A stretch of 64,000 nucleotides of DNA from an uncultured Paracoccaceae bacterium. Its GTDB lineage: Bacteria; Pseudomonadota; Alphaproteobacteria; Rhodobacterales; Rhodobacteraceae. Location: positions 186,001 through 250,000 of the forward strand of contig CANMFL010000004.1 in assembly GCA_947497185.1 (NCBI GenBank), in the 5' to 3' direction. Below, piece after piece: positions 43,436 through 52,748 of this stretch. Both the position numbers and the translations under genes were made by a program. How positions within the stretch are numbered: the first letter of the stretch is position 1; every line of letters begins with the position of its first letter. The notes beneath the pieces were generated by a model. It was not told where the DNA came from. It made no database searches and saw nothing but the letters and a program-made list of their open reading frames with translations.

Positions 43436-44184
43436 ACTTCTTCGTAATAGGCGCATAACGCCAAACTACTTGCCGCCGCTTCGTCCAAAACAACCGTGAC
43501 TTTTCGGTGCATCTGAAGGATCGACGCGGGACACGCGGCGGAAATCGGACCTTCGATCATCTTGGCGGCGACCTCTGCTTTGCCTTCGCCATAGGCCAGC
43601 AACACGATTTCATCGGAGCGCATGATCGTGCCAATTCCCATCGTGATCGCGAGCCGTGGCACATCGTCAAAAGCATCAAAATAACGCGCATTCGCTTCGC
43701 GCGTCGAGCGGGTCAAAGTCTTGATCCGCGTGTGCGATGTTAAACTAGATGTTGGTTCGTTAAATCCGATGTGCCCGTTTGCGCCCAAGCCCAACAATTG
43801 CAGATCAATATCGCCCGCCGCCGCGATTGCAGCTTCGTAACGATCCGCCTCTTGCGTTGCATCTGCGGCGTCACCGTGCGGCAGAAATGCAGAATCGGGA
43901 CGCATATCCACATGATTGAACAGCTTTTCGCGCATATAATGCCAATACGAACAGGCATGATCCGGTTTCAACCCGACATATTCGTCCAGATTGAACGACT
44001 GCGCCTTGGCCATCGACATTTCACCCGCATTATGGCGGGTGATCAGACGATCATAAACGGATTCCATCGTGCCGCCGGTCGCAAGTCCCAGAACCGCATC
44101 CGGTTGCTGGGCTAAACGATCCGCGAGCAATCCAGCGACACAATCGGCGGCCGCTGCCTGCGTTTGATAGATCAAAACCTTCAT
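43405..44184 (-). CDS. nagB: Glucosamine-6-phosphate deaminase
   Basis: A 259-residue aldose-ketose isomerase/deaminase that turns glucosamine-6-P into fructose-6-P and ammonia. LATGGTMESVYDRL binds phosphate, FNLDEYVGL holds the catalytic Asp, and GLGANGHIGFNEP carries the active-site His region. It is shorter than the allosteric E. coli enzyme and lacks the C-terminal extension, like the non-allosteric forms. It ends the cytosolic NagK-NagA-NagB route. It follows a RidA gene by 21 bases. Confidence 0.95.
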   Translation of the reverse strand: MKVLIYQTQAAAADCVAGLLADRLAQQPDAVLGLATGGTMESVYDRLITRHNAGEMSMAKAQSFNLDEYVGLKPDHACSYWHYMREKLFNHVDMRPDSAFLPHGDAADATQEADRYEAAIAAAGDIDLQLLGLGANGHIGFNEPTSSLTSHTRIKTLTRSTREANARYFDAFDDVPRLAITMGIGTIMRSDEIVLLAYGEGKAEVAAKMIEGPISAACPASILQMHRKVTVVLDEAAASSLALCAYYEEVHPEVRDVVI

Positions 44185-44205
44185 CGGATCATCCCGCCTT
44201 TTGGG

Positions 44206-44598
44206 TTACAATGGCTTCCAAGCCAGCACGTCGATTTCAACTTTCGCATCAACCATCAAGCGGGACTCGACTGTCGAACGCGCAGGTGGGTTCGCACCAA
44301 AATGTTTCGCAAATACCGCGTTGAACGAAGAAAAGTCGCGGGCATCATCCAGCCAGCAATTCAGCTTCACGATGTCTTCCATGCCGCAGCTTGCCAGTGC
44401 CAGCACTTCTTTGATGTTCGCGATCACTTGTTCGGTTTGCTCGGCGATGCCGCCAACGACGACTTCACCATTTACAGTCGGCACTTGCCCGGAAATGTGA
44501 ACATAATCACCGGCACGAACGGCCTTTGCGAAGGGGCGTTTTTGACCGCCAGCTTGTGTATCAGCGGTGTCATAACGGATAAGGCGTTGCTCGGACAT
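44206..44598 (-). CDS. RidA family protein
   Basis: A 130-residue YjgF/RidA protein with AVRAGDYVHISGQVP, IANIKEVLALASCGMEDIVKLNCWL, and a diverged late ARSTVESRLMVDAKVEID that has Arg at the carboxylate-binding position. It is cytosolic, with no signal peptide, unlike the island RidA at 20809. The start at 44598 has GGAG upstream. It is the first gene before nagB and probably removes reactive imine or enamine by-products of amino-acid or amino-sugar deamination. Confidence 0.9.
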   Translation of the reverse strand: MSEQRLIRYDTADTQAGGQKRPFAKAVRAGDYVHISGQVPTVNGEVVVGGIAEQTEQVIANIKEVLALASCGMEDIVKLNCWLDDARDFSSFNAVFAKHFGANPPARSTVESRLMVDAKVEIDVLAWKPL

Positions 44599-44809
44599 AA
44601 GGTACTCCAAATAAAGAGGGATTTCCTTGTCAGACTACCCTGAAACGCGGTCAATCAGCAAGCAAACAAGGGCATTTCCGAGGTGTTTTTACCCCACTTT
44701 GCGCGATCTAAATTGGTCGCTGCAATCACACTTGAGTGACTCTATGTTGGAAATTGCGCAGCATCGTCATTATCTGTATTCGCGAAGACCTGATCAAAGG
44801 AACTGCGAC

Positions 44810-45253
44810 ATGAAATATGCAAAAAACCAAGATGCGATCGACAAACTGACGCCTGAACAGTTCCGTGTAACACAGCAAAACGGCACCGAACGCGCCGGAA
44901 CTGGTGAACTGACGGGCAACAAAGAGCCGGGAATTTACGTTGATATCGTATCGGGCGAGCCACTGTTCGCGTCGTCAGATAAATTCGAATCCGGTTGCGG
45001 CTGGCCCAGCTTTACCAAACCCATCGTGACCGAATTTGTAACCGAACATAGCGACGAAGGTTTTGGCATGGTCCGCACCGAAGTCAGGTCCAAACACGGC
45101 GATAGCCATTTGGGTCATGTTTTTAACGACGGTCCACGTGATCGCGGCGGCCTGCGCTACTGCATTAACTCTGCCAGCTTGCGGTTTATCCATCGTGACG
45201 AAATGACCGACGCAGGCTATGGCGACTACATTGATCAAGTGGAGGATATCTAA
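44810..45253 (+). CDS. msrB: Peptide-methionine (R)-S-oxide reductase
   Basis: A 147-residue Msr[22 protein letters not shown] is the family N-terminus, [13 protein letters not shown] the substrate loop, GDSHLGHVF the His motif and [11 protein letters not shown] the catalytic Cys. The two CxxC zinc sites of many MsrB proteins are absent, as in the zinc-less subgroup. AAAGGA precedes the start at 44810. It is immediately followed by msrA with no gap. It repairs oxidised Met in proteins in the cytosol. Confidence 0.95.
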   Translation: MKYAKNQDAIDKLTPEQFRVTQQNGTERAGTGELTGNKEPGIYVDIVSGEPLFASSDKFESGCGWPSFTKPIVTEFVTEHSDEGFGMVRTEVRSKHGDSHLGHVFNDGPRDRGGLRYCINSASLRFIHRDEMTDAGYGDYIDQVEDI

Positions 45254-45760
45254 ATGACGGAACGTGCAGTTCTCGCCGGTGGTTGTTTTTGGGGTATGCA
45301 GGACTTGATCCGCAAACTGCCCGGCGTGGTTGATACGCGTGTCGGTTATACTGGCGGCGACATTCAAAACGCGACCTATCGCGACCACGGCGACCATGCG
45401 GAAGGTATCGAAATCATTTTTGACCCCGCCCAAACCAGCTATCGCGCCCTACTGGAGTTCTTTTTCCAAATCCACGATCCATCAACCCCGATGCGCCAAG
45501 GCAATGACCGAGGCCCGTCATATCGGTCCGCGATTTACTACACGGACGACGCCCAGCGCGACGAGGCGTTGAATACAATCGCCGATGTAGACGCCTCTGG
45601 GTTGTGGCCAGGTAAGGTTGTGACAGAGGTCGAACCCGTTGGTGATTTCTGGGAAGCAGAGCCAGAACATCAAGACTACCTTGTGACCCGTCCGAACGGA
45701 TATACTTGTCACTTTGTACGCCCGGATTGGGTTTTGCCGCGCCGCGAAGCCGCAGAATAA
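45254..45760 (+). CDS. msrA: Peptide-methionine (S)-S-oxide reductase
   Basis: A 168-residue MsrA beginning [16 protein letters not shown], where GCFWG carries the catalytic Cys. [12 protein letters not shown] and [13 protein letters not shown] follow. It starts on the base after the msrB stop. MsrA and MsrB together handle both epimers of methionine sulfoxide. selO begins 18 bases later on the same strand. Confidence 0.96.
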   Translation: MTERAVLAGGCFWGMQDLIRKLPGVVDTRVGYTGGDIQNATYRDHGDHAEGIEIIFDPAQTSYRALLEFFFQIHDPSTPMRQGNDRGPSYRSAIYYTDDAQRDEALNTIADVDASGLWPGKVVTEVEPVGDFWEAEPEHQDYLVTRPNGYTCHFVRPDWVLPRREAAE

Positions 45761-45778
45761 AACACGTCAGGGGCAACC

Positions 45779-47248
45779 ATGATCAAGTTCGATTTCGACA
45801 ACACCTACGCCAAAACGCTTGAGGGGTTTTATACCCCTTGGCAAGGCGCGGTTGCCCCTGACCCAAAAATAATACAATTTAATCAACTCCTTACCCGCGA
45901 TCTTGGGCTTGACCCCGAGGCACTGAATACCCAAGAAGGTGCCGCGATCTTTTCCGGCAGTATCGCGCCAGAAGGTGCCGATCCTCTAGCCCAAGCCTAC
46001 GCAGGTCATCAATTTGGTGGCTTTTCACAGCAACTCGGCGATGGGCGTGCGCTGCTCTTGGGCGAGGTGTTAGACAAAGACGGCAACCGTTTTGACCTTC
46101 AACTCAAAGGGTCAGGTCGCACGCCATTTTCACGTGGTGGCGACGGAAAAGCGGTTCTAGGCCCCGTCTTACGTGAATACTTGATGGGCGAAGCAATGCA
46201 CGCATTGCGAGTACCGACGACACGCGCACTAGCCGCCGTGACAACAGGCGAAGACGTCATGCGCGACGGCTTGAAACCCGGCGCGGTATTGGCACGGATC
46301 GCTTCTAGCCACTTGCGGGTTGGCACATTCCAGTTCTTCGCCGCCCGCCAAGATTGGGACAAAGTCCGCCAATTGGCCGATTACGCCATCGCACGTCACT
46401 ACCCCGATCTGGTATCCGCAGATGACAAATACTTGCGCTTTCTCGGCGCCGTCGTGGACCGCCAAGCCACCCTGATCGCAAAATGGATGCACGTCGGCTT
46501 TATCCATGGCGTAATGAATACCGACAACATGACAATATCGGGCGAAACCATCGACTACGGCCCCTGCGCGTTTCTGGATAGCTACGATCCGGCAACGGTT
46601 TTCAGCTCTATTGACCGCAATGGACGCTACGCATTTGGTAACCAACCCAACATTGCGCTCTGGAACCTCACACGGCTTGCCGAGACACTGTTGCAACTGA
46701 TCGACGCAAAGGACGACGATAACGCCATCAGCTTGGCGACCGACGCCCTGAACGGATTCAACGACCGCTACAACGACGCTTGGACCACAGGTATGCGTGC
46801 GAAAATCGGCCTGATGACAACCCAAGAAGGTGACACTGACCTGCTCAGCGATCTGCTGGAAATCATGACGGAACAGCGCGTGGATTACACTCAATTCTTC
46901 CGTGCGCTGGCCGATGCGGCAACGGGCGATGATACTAAACTGCTGACCCTGCTCACTGATCCGGCGAAAATCGCGCCATGGCTCGCCACATGGCAGATCC
47001 GCCTACAAAGCGAGCTACAAAACCCAACCGAACGCGCCGCCGCGATGAACAAAATCAACCCGATTTACATCCCGCGCAATCACCGCGTCGAAGAAACACT
47101 GCAAGCCGCTGAAGCAGGTGATTTCGTCCCATTCACCAAACTGCTCGACGTGCTACAGACGCCGTTCACCAAACGCGCAGGACTAGAGAACTACGAAGGC
47201 CCAGCCCCCAAAGACGCCCCCATGTATCAAACTTTCTGCGGCACTTAA
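45779..47248 (+). CDS. selO: Protein adenylyltransferase SelO (YdiU)
   Basis: A 489-residue pseudokinase-fold enzyme that transfers AMP to Ser/Thr/Tyr of target proteins. The SelO signatures are present: GHQFGGFSQQLGDGRALLLGE, LQLKGSGRTPFSRGGDGKAVL, LREYLMGEAMHAL, HGVMNTDNMTISG and IDYGPCAFLD. The usual C-terminal selenocysteine/Cys is represented by Cys near the end (QTFCGT). SelO is linked to redox stress, matching its position after msrB-msrA. Confidence 0.95.
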   Translation: MIKFDFDNTYAKTLEGFYTPWQGAVAPDPKIIQFNQLLTRDLGLDPEALNTQEGAAIFSGSIAPEGADPLAQAYAGHQFGGFSQQLGDGRALLLGEVLDKDGNRFDLQLKGSGRTPFSRGGDGKAVLGPVLREYLMGEAMHALRVPTTRALAAVTTGEDVMRDGLKPGAVLARIASSHLRVGTFQFFAARQDWDKVRQLADYAIARHYPDLVSADDKYLRFLGAVVDRQATLIAKWMHVGFIHGVMNTDNMTISGETIDYGPCAFLDSYDPATVFSSIDRNGRYAFGNQPNIALWNLTRLAETLLQLIDAKDDDNAISLATDALNGFNDRYNDAWTTGMRAKIGLMTTQEGDTDLLSDLLEIMTEQRVDYTQFFRALADAATGDDTKLLTLLTDPAKIAPWLATWQIRLQSELQNPTERAAAMNKINPIYIPRNHRVEETLQAAEAGDFVPFTKLLDVLQTPFTKRAGLENYEGPAPKDAPMYQTFCGT

Positions 47249-47323
47249 AATCCAATGTCATTGACATAGTCCGCTGAACCCCGCTCTAGCTGGTTTATAA
47301 AATTTGGCTCAGAAAGACCGGTA

Positions 47324-48538
47324 ATGGACCATCCCAGCGCATATCTAGAACTACTACTTCTGGGCATTCTCGGTTGCGTGTTCTTCTATTCGCTGTTCAC
47401 GAATGTCATTCTGAAATCCGTCTTAACCTTACCCATCATCTTCATGATCGTCGGGTATTTCAGCGCGGACGCGATTGAATCAATCGCAGAACCCGCCGTG
47501 CTTGACGAAGGTAAACGCCTGCTTGCCGAAATCACATTGATCCTCGTGCTGTTTTCCGACGCAAGCCACGTGCGGTTCAAAACGCTCAAGATGAACTTTA
47601 ACGTGCCGCTGCGTATGTTGTTGATCGGAATGCCGTTAACCATCGGGCTTGGCATGATCGTGGCCTATCTTTTGAACCCGCAAAGCGGCGTCGCGATGGC
47701 CCTCCTGACCGCCGCGGTCCTGACGCCAACCGATGCGGCGCTGGGGCAGACCGTGGTCACAAGCAGCAACGTCCCCGAACACCTGCGCGAAACAATCAAC
47801 GTCGAAAGCGGCTTGAACGACGGCTTGGTGCTTCCGTTTGTTTTGTTCGGCGCGATCCTCGCATCCGCAGATATCGCAGGCGCAAACACAGACGGACTTG
47901 CACAAAGCGCTATCATCCAAGTTGTTCTTGGCCCGCTCGTCGGGATCGCCTTTGGCTGGATTTTCGCCAAGACCATGGACTACGCACAGACCCGCGACCT
48001 AATGGCCGAAGCTGCCGGTGGCGTGGCGTTCTTAGCCGTCGCGTTTTCGGCCTATATCGGGTCCGAACTTGTGGGCGGCAACGGGTTCATCGCGGCTTTC
48101 GTCGCGGGCTTGGTGTTTGGCAATACATACACCCATAAAATCCATTTTATCAGTGAATTTATGGAAGGCGTCGGACAGTTGTTAACCATGTTTGCGTTTC
48201 TCGCCTTCGGTGCCCTACTGCTACCCGTCGGGCTGGAACACATCACATGGCCGACCACGATCCTAGCACTGTTATTCCTCACAATTGTGCGCATGCTACC
48301 GATCTGGTTGTCGTTACTCGGAACCGGATTGGCATTGCGTGAAAAGCTATTCCTCGGCTGGTTTGGACCGCGCGGCTTGGCGTCGATCCTGTTCACGTTA
48401 ATCATGATCGACGAATTCGATTTCCCCGGCGAACAAGAGCTTTTGGCCTGCGTCGCCATGACCGTCTTTCTATCAATTGTCCTGCACGGGATCTCGGCGG
48501 CACCACTTTCCCGCTGGATCGGGCGCGTGACAAAGTAA
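47324..48538 (+). CDS. Cation:proton antiporter, CPA1 type
   Basis: A 404-residue membrane protein with about 12-13 helices. VLTPTDAALGQTVV carries the unwound TDxx helix of Na+/H+ antiporters and NVESGLNDGLVLPFVL the ND residues of the ion site. GLVFGNTYTH and WFGPRGLASILF are conserved CPA1 elements. It lacks a long C-terminal cytosolic tail. It exchanges Na+ or K+ for H+ at the inner membrane, as expected for a marine bacterium. Confidence 0.92.
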   Translation: MDHPSAYLELLLLGILGCVFFYSLFTNVILKSVLTLPIIFMIVGYFSADAIESIAEPAVLDEGKRLLAEITLILVLFSDASHVRFKTLKMNFNVPLRMLLIGMPLTIGLGMIVAYLLNPQSGVAMALLTAAVLTPTDAALGQTVVTSSNVPEHLRETINVESGLNDGLVLPFVLFGAILASADIAGANTDGLAQSAIIQVVLGPLVGIAFGWIFAKTMDYAQTRDLMAEAAGGVAFLAVAFSAYIGSELVGGNGFIAAFVAGLVFGNTYTHKIHFISEFMEGVGQLLTMFAFLAFGALLLPVGLEHITWPTTILALLFLTIVRMLPIWLSLLGTGLALREKLFLGWFGPRGLASILFTLIMIDEFDFPGEQELLACVAMTVFLSIVLHGISAAPLSRWIGRVTK

Positions 48539-48648
48539 AAACGAGCGCAAATTCGGTCACAACTTGGCAAAACGATTGGCTCAAATCGCGCTAGCCCTTC
48601 CAAGAATGGGCCGATTGTCTTATTCGGGCACAAACGAAGGGGACTTCC

Positions 48649-49752
48649 ATGTCGATCAATAGCTTTGGCCATCTTTTCCGGTTCACCACTTGGGGCGAAA
48701 GCCATGGACCTGCCTTGGGTGCAACCGTTGACGGCTGCCCCCCCGGTGTCGCGTTAGAGGCCACGATGATCCAGCAATGGCTCGACAAACGTCGCCCCGG
48801 CCTGAACAAGAACACGACACAGCGGCAGGAAGCCGATGCCGTTAAAATCCTATCCGGCGTGTTCGAAGGCGTGACCACAGGCACCCCGATCCAGCTGATG
48901 ATCGAAAACACTGACCAGCGATCCAAAGACTACGGCGACATCGCCAACACCTTCCGGCCTGGTCACGCGGATATCACTTACCACCAGAAATACGGCGTGC
49001 GCGATTATCGCGGTGGCGGTCGGTCCTCTGCGCGTGAAACCGCGTCGCGGGTTGCGGCTGGCGGTGTGGCACGCGAGGCAATCAAAGCGATTGCGCCCAA
49101 CGTCGAAATTCGTGGCTATATGACCCAGATGGGAACCAAGCAGATTGATCGGTCCAAAGTCGATTGGTCCGAAATCGACAAGAACGATTTCTTCTGTCCA
49201 GACGCGGATGCTGCGGCGGAATGGAACGATTATCTCGCGTGGCTGCGCAAGGACGATCACAACTCTGTCGGCGCGATTATCGAAGTCGTGGCACGCGGCG
49301 TGCCTGCGGGTATCGGTGCGCCGATCTATGGCAAGCTCGACACTGATCTGTCCGCCGCGATGATGTCGATCAACGCTGTCAAAGGCGTGGAAATCGGCGA
49401 AGGCATGGCGGCGGCGGCCCTGACGGGTCGGGACAACGCGGACGAGATTTTCAAGGGTCCAAATGGGCCGGAATACTCATCAAACCACGCGGGCGGCATC
49501 CTTGGCGGGATCAGCACGGGGCAAGACATCGTTGTGCGCTTTGCTGTGAAACCAACGTCGTCGATCCTGAGCCCGCGCAAGTCGATCCGCATGGATGGCA
49601 CGCCAACCGAGGTCGTTACCAAAGGCCGTCACGATCCCTGCGTCGGCATCCGCGCCGTGCCTGTTGGTGAAGCGATGATGGCCTGCGTGATCTTGGATCA
49701 CTTGCTGCTGGATCGCGGACAAACAGGCGGCGTGCGCGGTCAAATCGGGTAG
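48649..49752 (+). CDS. aroC: Chorismate synthase
   Basis: A 367-residue FMN-dependent enzyme making chorismate from EPSP, the last shared step of aromatic amino acid synthesis. All three signatures are seen: [18 protein letters not shown] at the N-terminus, [18 protein letters not shown] in the middle and the late [17 protein letters not shown]. The length is typical. It is the only shikimate-route gene in the window. Confidence 0.97.
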   Translation: MSINSFGHLFRFTTWGESHGPALGATVDGCPPGVALEATMIQQWLDKRRPGLNKNTTQRQEADAVKILSGVFEGVTTGTPIQLMIENTDQRSKDYGDIANTFRPGHADITYHQKYGVRDYRGGGRSSARETASRVAAGGVAREAIKAIAPNVEIRGYMTQMGTKQIDRSKVDWSEIDKNDFFCPDADAAAEWNDYLAWLRKDDHNSVGAIIEVVARGVPAGIGAPIYGKLDTDLSAAMMSINAVKGVEIGEGMAAAALTGRDNADEIFKGPNGPEYSSNHAGGILGGISTGQDIVVRFAVKPTSSILSPRKSIRMDGTPTEVVTKGRHDPCVGIRAVPVGEAMMACVILDHLLLDRGQTGGVRGQIG

Positions 49753-49756
49753 CAGC

Positions 49757-49774
49757 GCGGGGGCCAGCCCCCGC
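49757..49774 (+). terminator. GC-rich hairpin after aroC
   Basis: A 7-bp stem (GCGGGGG/CCCCCGC) with a 4-base loop, 4 bases after the aroC stop. There is no T-run, so termination strength is uncertain. Confidence 0.4.
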
Positions 49775-49806
49775 ACCCCCGGAGTTGTTAAGGCGAAATG
49801 AAGCGA

Positions 49807-50679
49807 TTAGCGCGGCACGGGCTGCTTGCTAAGTTGCACGGCAAGAATGCCGCCTGCGATGATCACCACGCCTGCGACATCTAACAGGCCGATTTTCTCA
49901 CCCAAGAGCGATGCGGCAGTTGCGACGCCAAGGAACGGGTTGAGGAAGTGGAATGTTGACGCTTTGACCGCGCCAATGCGGCCAACGAGCATGAACCACA
50001 CCCACGTTGCCATCAAGCCGGGGACGATGGTTGTGTAGATGAAGGCAACGATGAGTTGCCAATTCAAAGTGACATCGAAGCTTTCCCAAGCAAGCGCGGG
50101 CACCCATAGCACGGCGCTACCCACCAGCATCTGAAGTCCGACAATCATCAAAACGTTGCCGCCGGATGCAGCACCAAGCACCGCCAATGTGGCCACAGTC
50201 AGGGACACAACCCCGATCATGCAAAGCACAAGCCCGTAGATATCGACGCCACCTGATATCCGTGCGCCCATGATTAACGCCACGCCGATCACGCCAGCGA
50301 TCAGGCCAACGACGCCAAGGGGCCGCATGCGTTGGCCAAGCAACAACCAACCAACAAGCGCCACAAGCAATGGCATCGTCGAGGCAACGATTGCAGCCAA
50401 CGACGCTTCGATTGTTTGCATCGCAACAAAGTTCAAACCGAGGTATAGTGCGTTCTGGCAAACGCCAAAGACAACAACACCAATCCATTGTTGTCGCGTC
50501 AGTCGGGCGTTTTGACCAAGCGCCAGTGCGATCAGAACGCCGATAATACCCGAGACCAAGAACCGCAGGGCCAGCGCAGTCAGCGGTGGCGCGAATTCCA
50601 CAATGACACGCGCCGATGTGAACGCTGATGACCACATCGCCGCAAAGGCCAATCCCATCAAGATCGCGCGTATGTCCAT
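49807..50679 (-). CDS. DMT family transporter (EamA)
   Basis: A 290-residue inner-membrane protein with ten predicted helices in two EamA repeats (about 5-135 and 150-285). Family features are FAAMWSSAFTSARVIVEFAPP and the second-repeat FHFLNPFLGVATAASLLGEKIG. The start at 50679 is taken because the longer frame would run into the HU gene terminator. Members export amino acids or metabolites; the substrate is unknown. Confidence 0.88.
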   Translation of the reverse strand: MDIRAILMGLAFAAMWSSAFTSARVIVEFAPPLTALALRFLVSGIIGVLIALALGQNARLTRQQWIGVVVFGVCQNALYLGLNFVAMQTIEASLAAIVASTMPLLVALVGWLLLGQRMRPLGVVGLIAGVIGVALIMGARISGGVDIYGLVLCMIGVVSLTVATLAVLGAASGGNVLMIVGLQMLVGSAVLWVPALAWESFDVTLNWQLIVAFIYTTIVPGLMATWVWFMLVGRIGAVKASTFHFLNPFLGVATAASLLGEKIGLLDVAGVVIIAGGILAVQLSKQPVPR

Positions 50680-50696
50680 GTCATTTTTCCAACGAA

Positions 50697-50723
50697 AAAG
50701 GGCCGCCAATTTGGCGACCCTTT
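50697..50723 (-). terminator. Rho-independent terminator of the HU gene
   Basis: Minus strand: AAAGGG..CCCTTT arms with a GGCG/CGCC inner stem, one mismatch, then five T. It lies 25 bases after the HU stop and just before the EamA start. Confidence 0.85.
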
Positions 50724-50748
50724 CCTAATCTCGCAAGATGCGCAACGC

Positions 50749-51039
50749 TTAGTCGTTGACGCTGTCTTTCAATGCTTTCGCGATTGTCATTTTGACAACT
50801 TTGTCCGCGTCTTTTTTGATCTGCTCACCAGTGGCTGGGTTGCGAACCATACGCTCTGGACGCTCACGGCAATAGATTTTGCCAACGCCAGGAAGTGTCA
50901 CAGCGCCGCCGCCGGATACTTCTTTGGTGATGATGGAAACGATACCATCAAGTGCGCCTGTCGCGCCTTTTTTGTCCAAGCCGGTTTCTTCGGCGATTGC
51001 AGCGACAAGCTGCGCTTTTGTCATAGGCTTCGTTGCCAT
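50749..51039 (-). CDS. hup: HU family DNA-binding protein
   Basis: A 96-residue histone-like protein. KAQLVAAIAEETGLDKKGA begins the helical dimer part, GVGKIYCRERPERMVRNPATGE is the DNA-intercalating arm with the RNPATG signature, and KKDADKVVKMTIAKALKDSV ends it. It bends DNA as a dimer and compacts the nucleoid. It has its own promoter region upstream (51040-51190, AT-rich) and a strong terminator. Confidence 0.95.
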   Translation of the reverse strand: MATKPMTKAQLVAAIAEETGLDKKGATGALDGIVSIITKEVSGGGAVTLPGVGKIYCRERPERMVRNPATGEQIKKDADKVVKMTIAKALKDSVND

Positions 51040-51197
51040 GTTCAGTCTCCCTCGATTTATACTCTAAACAACCCGTAGGTCCCCTACCGTCTGAACGAAC
51101 GGTATCTGGTGGCTATCCACTACAGTTTGTATGTGCTGCGCAAGGAAAATAAGTAGGTTATCACTGATTTTTGCTTATTTTCACGGCGAATGCGCCT

Positions 51198-52679
51198 TTA
51201 GAGGAACGCGGTCTCCTCAAAGCTGCGTAATTTCCGGCTGTGGATGCGTTCTAGCGGCATATTCCGCAGACGTTCCATCGCTCTGATTCCGATCATCAGG
51301 TGACGAGCCACCTGTGTTTTATAGAAATCAGTGGCCATGCCGGGCAGTTTCAATTCACCATGTAGCGGTTTATCCGACACACACAAGAGCGTCCCGTAGG
51401 GAACCCTGAACCGGAAACCGTTGGCGGCGATCGTGGCGCTTTCCATATCTAACGCGATGGCACGCGATTGCGACAACCGCTGCACAGGACCAGCTTGTTC
51501 GCGCAGTTCCCAGTTCCGGTTGTCGATGGTTGCGACTGTGCCAGTCCGCATGATCTTTTTCAGCTCGTAGCCGCTAAGTTCAGTCACGTCGGCCACCGCA
51601 GTTTCCAAAGCGATCTGAATTTCCGCCAACGCAGGGATCGGCACCCAAATCGGCAGATCGTCATCCAGCACGTGATCCTCGCGCAGGTACGCGTGTGCCA
51701 GCACGAAATCACCCAGACTTTGCGAATTGCGCAGCCCAGCGCAGTGCCCGACCATGAGCCATGCATGGGGGCGCAGTACGGCGATGTGATCCGTCGCGGT
51801 TTTGGCGTTCGATGGGCCAACACCGATATTCACCAGCGTAATGCCCCCGCCGCCTTTGCGTTTCAGGTGGTAGGTCGGCATCTGCGGTAGTTTTGTCGGT
51901 GCATTCAATGGCGCATCGGCGTCGGTGATCTCGACGTTTCCGGTGCTGACAAAGCTGGTGTAGCCACTTTCGGGGTCAGCGAGCATCTGGCGGGCATAGG
52001 CTTCGAATTCTTCGACGTAGAACTGGTAGTTTGTGAACAAAACATGGTTCTGGAAATGCTCTGCCGCCGTCGCGGTGTAGTGCTGCAACCGCGCCAGCGA
52101 ATAATCCACACGCTGTGCCGTGAAAGGTGCCAATGGCGCGGAACCGTCAGGGTACAGAAACCCCGCCCCATTTACGATGTTATCATGCGTCGTGCTTAGG
52201 TTCGGCACGTCAAACACGTCACGCAACGCGAAATCCATCGACCCTTCTTGTGGCACGGTCATGTTGGCATCATTCGCCACGGCAAAGTGGACCGGCATCA
52301 CCGTATCAGACACACCAACAATCACAGGCACGCCGTGGTTTTCGATCAAAAGGCCGATCTGCTGCTCAAGATACCCTTTGAACAAATCAGGCCGCGTGAC
52401 GGTCGTGCTATATTCACCCGGCTCTGCGACGTGGCCAAAGGACAGGCGGCTATCGGCCTTGGTATAGCTTGTCGTTGTCAGGCGGATTTCGGGGTAAAAG
52501 GCGCGGTATTTATGTTCCGGTGTTTTGCCTGACACTGCGTCGGCAAAGTTCTTGCACAGAAATTCGCTTGCCGTCCGGTAAAGATCGTTCAGTCGGGCCA
52601 CGGCAGCGACGGGATCGGTAAAGACTTCGGGCGCTGGCACATCGGGTGACAGCAAGGTGCGTGTATTTTCATTCATCAT
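51198..52679 (-). CDS. amn: AMP nucleosidase
   Basis: A 493-residue enzyme that hydrolyses AMP to adenine and ribose-5-phosphate. An N-terminal domain (about 1-180) typical of Amn precedes the nucleoside-phosphorylase-like catalytic domain with GGITLVNIGVGPSNAKTATDHIA, MVGHCAGLRNSQ and LDMESATIAANGFRFRVPYG. The length is typical. Two ATG codons start the frame (52679 and 52676). Adenine made here could be used by the adenine deaminase encoded upstream on the same strand. Confidence 0.95.
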   Translation of the reverse strand: MMNENTRTLLSPDVPAPEVFTDPVAAVARLNDLYRTASEFLCKNFADAVSGKTPEHKYRAFYPEIRLTTTSYTKADSRLSFGHVAEPGEYSTTVTRPDLFKGYLEQQIGLLIENHGVPVIVGVSDTVMPVHFAVANDANMTVPQEGSMDFALRDVFDVPNLSTTHDNIVNGAGFLYPDGSAPLAPFTAQRVDYSLARLQHYTATAAEHFQNHVLFTNYQFYVEEFEAYARQMLADPESGYTSFVSTGNVEITDADAPLNAPTKLPQMPTYHLKRKGGGGITLVNIGVGPSNAKTATDHIAVLRPHAWLMVGHCAGLRNSQSLGDFVLAHAYLREDHVLDDDLPIWVPIPALAEIQIALETAVADVTELSGYELKKIMRTGTVATIDNRNWELREQAGPVQRLSQSRAIALDMESATIAANGFRFRVPYGTLLCVSDKPLHGELKLPGMATDFYKTQVARHLMIGIRAMERLRNMPLERIHSRKLRSFEETAFL

Positions 52680-52748
52680 ATTCTAAATCACATATTCTTA
52701 AGTTTCGCAGCAGCGTCGCAAGGTGTCATGCGGCGCCATCAGCAACAA

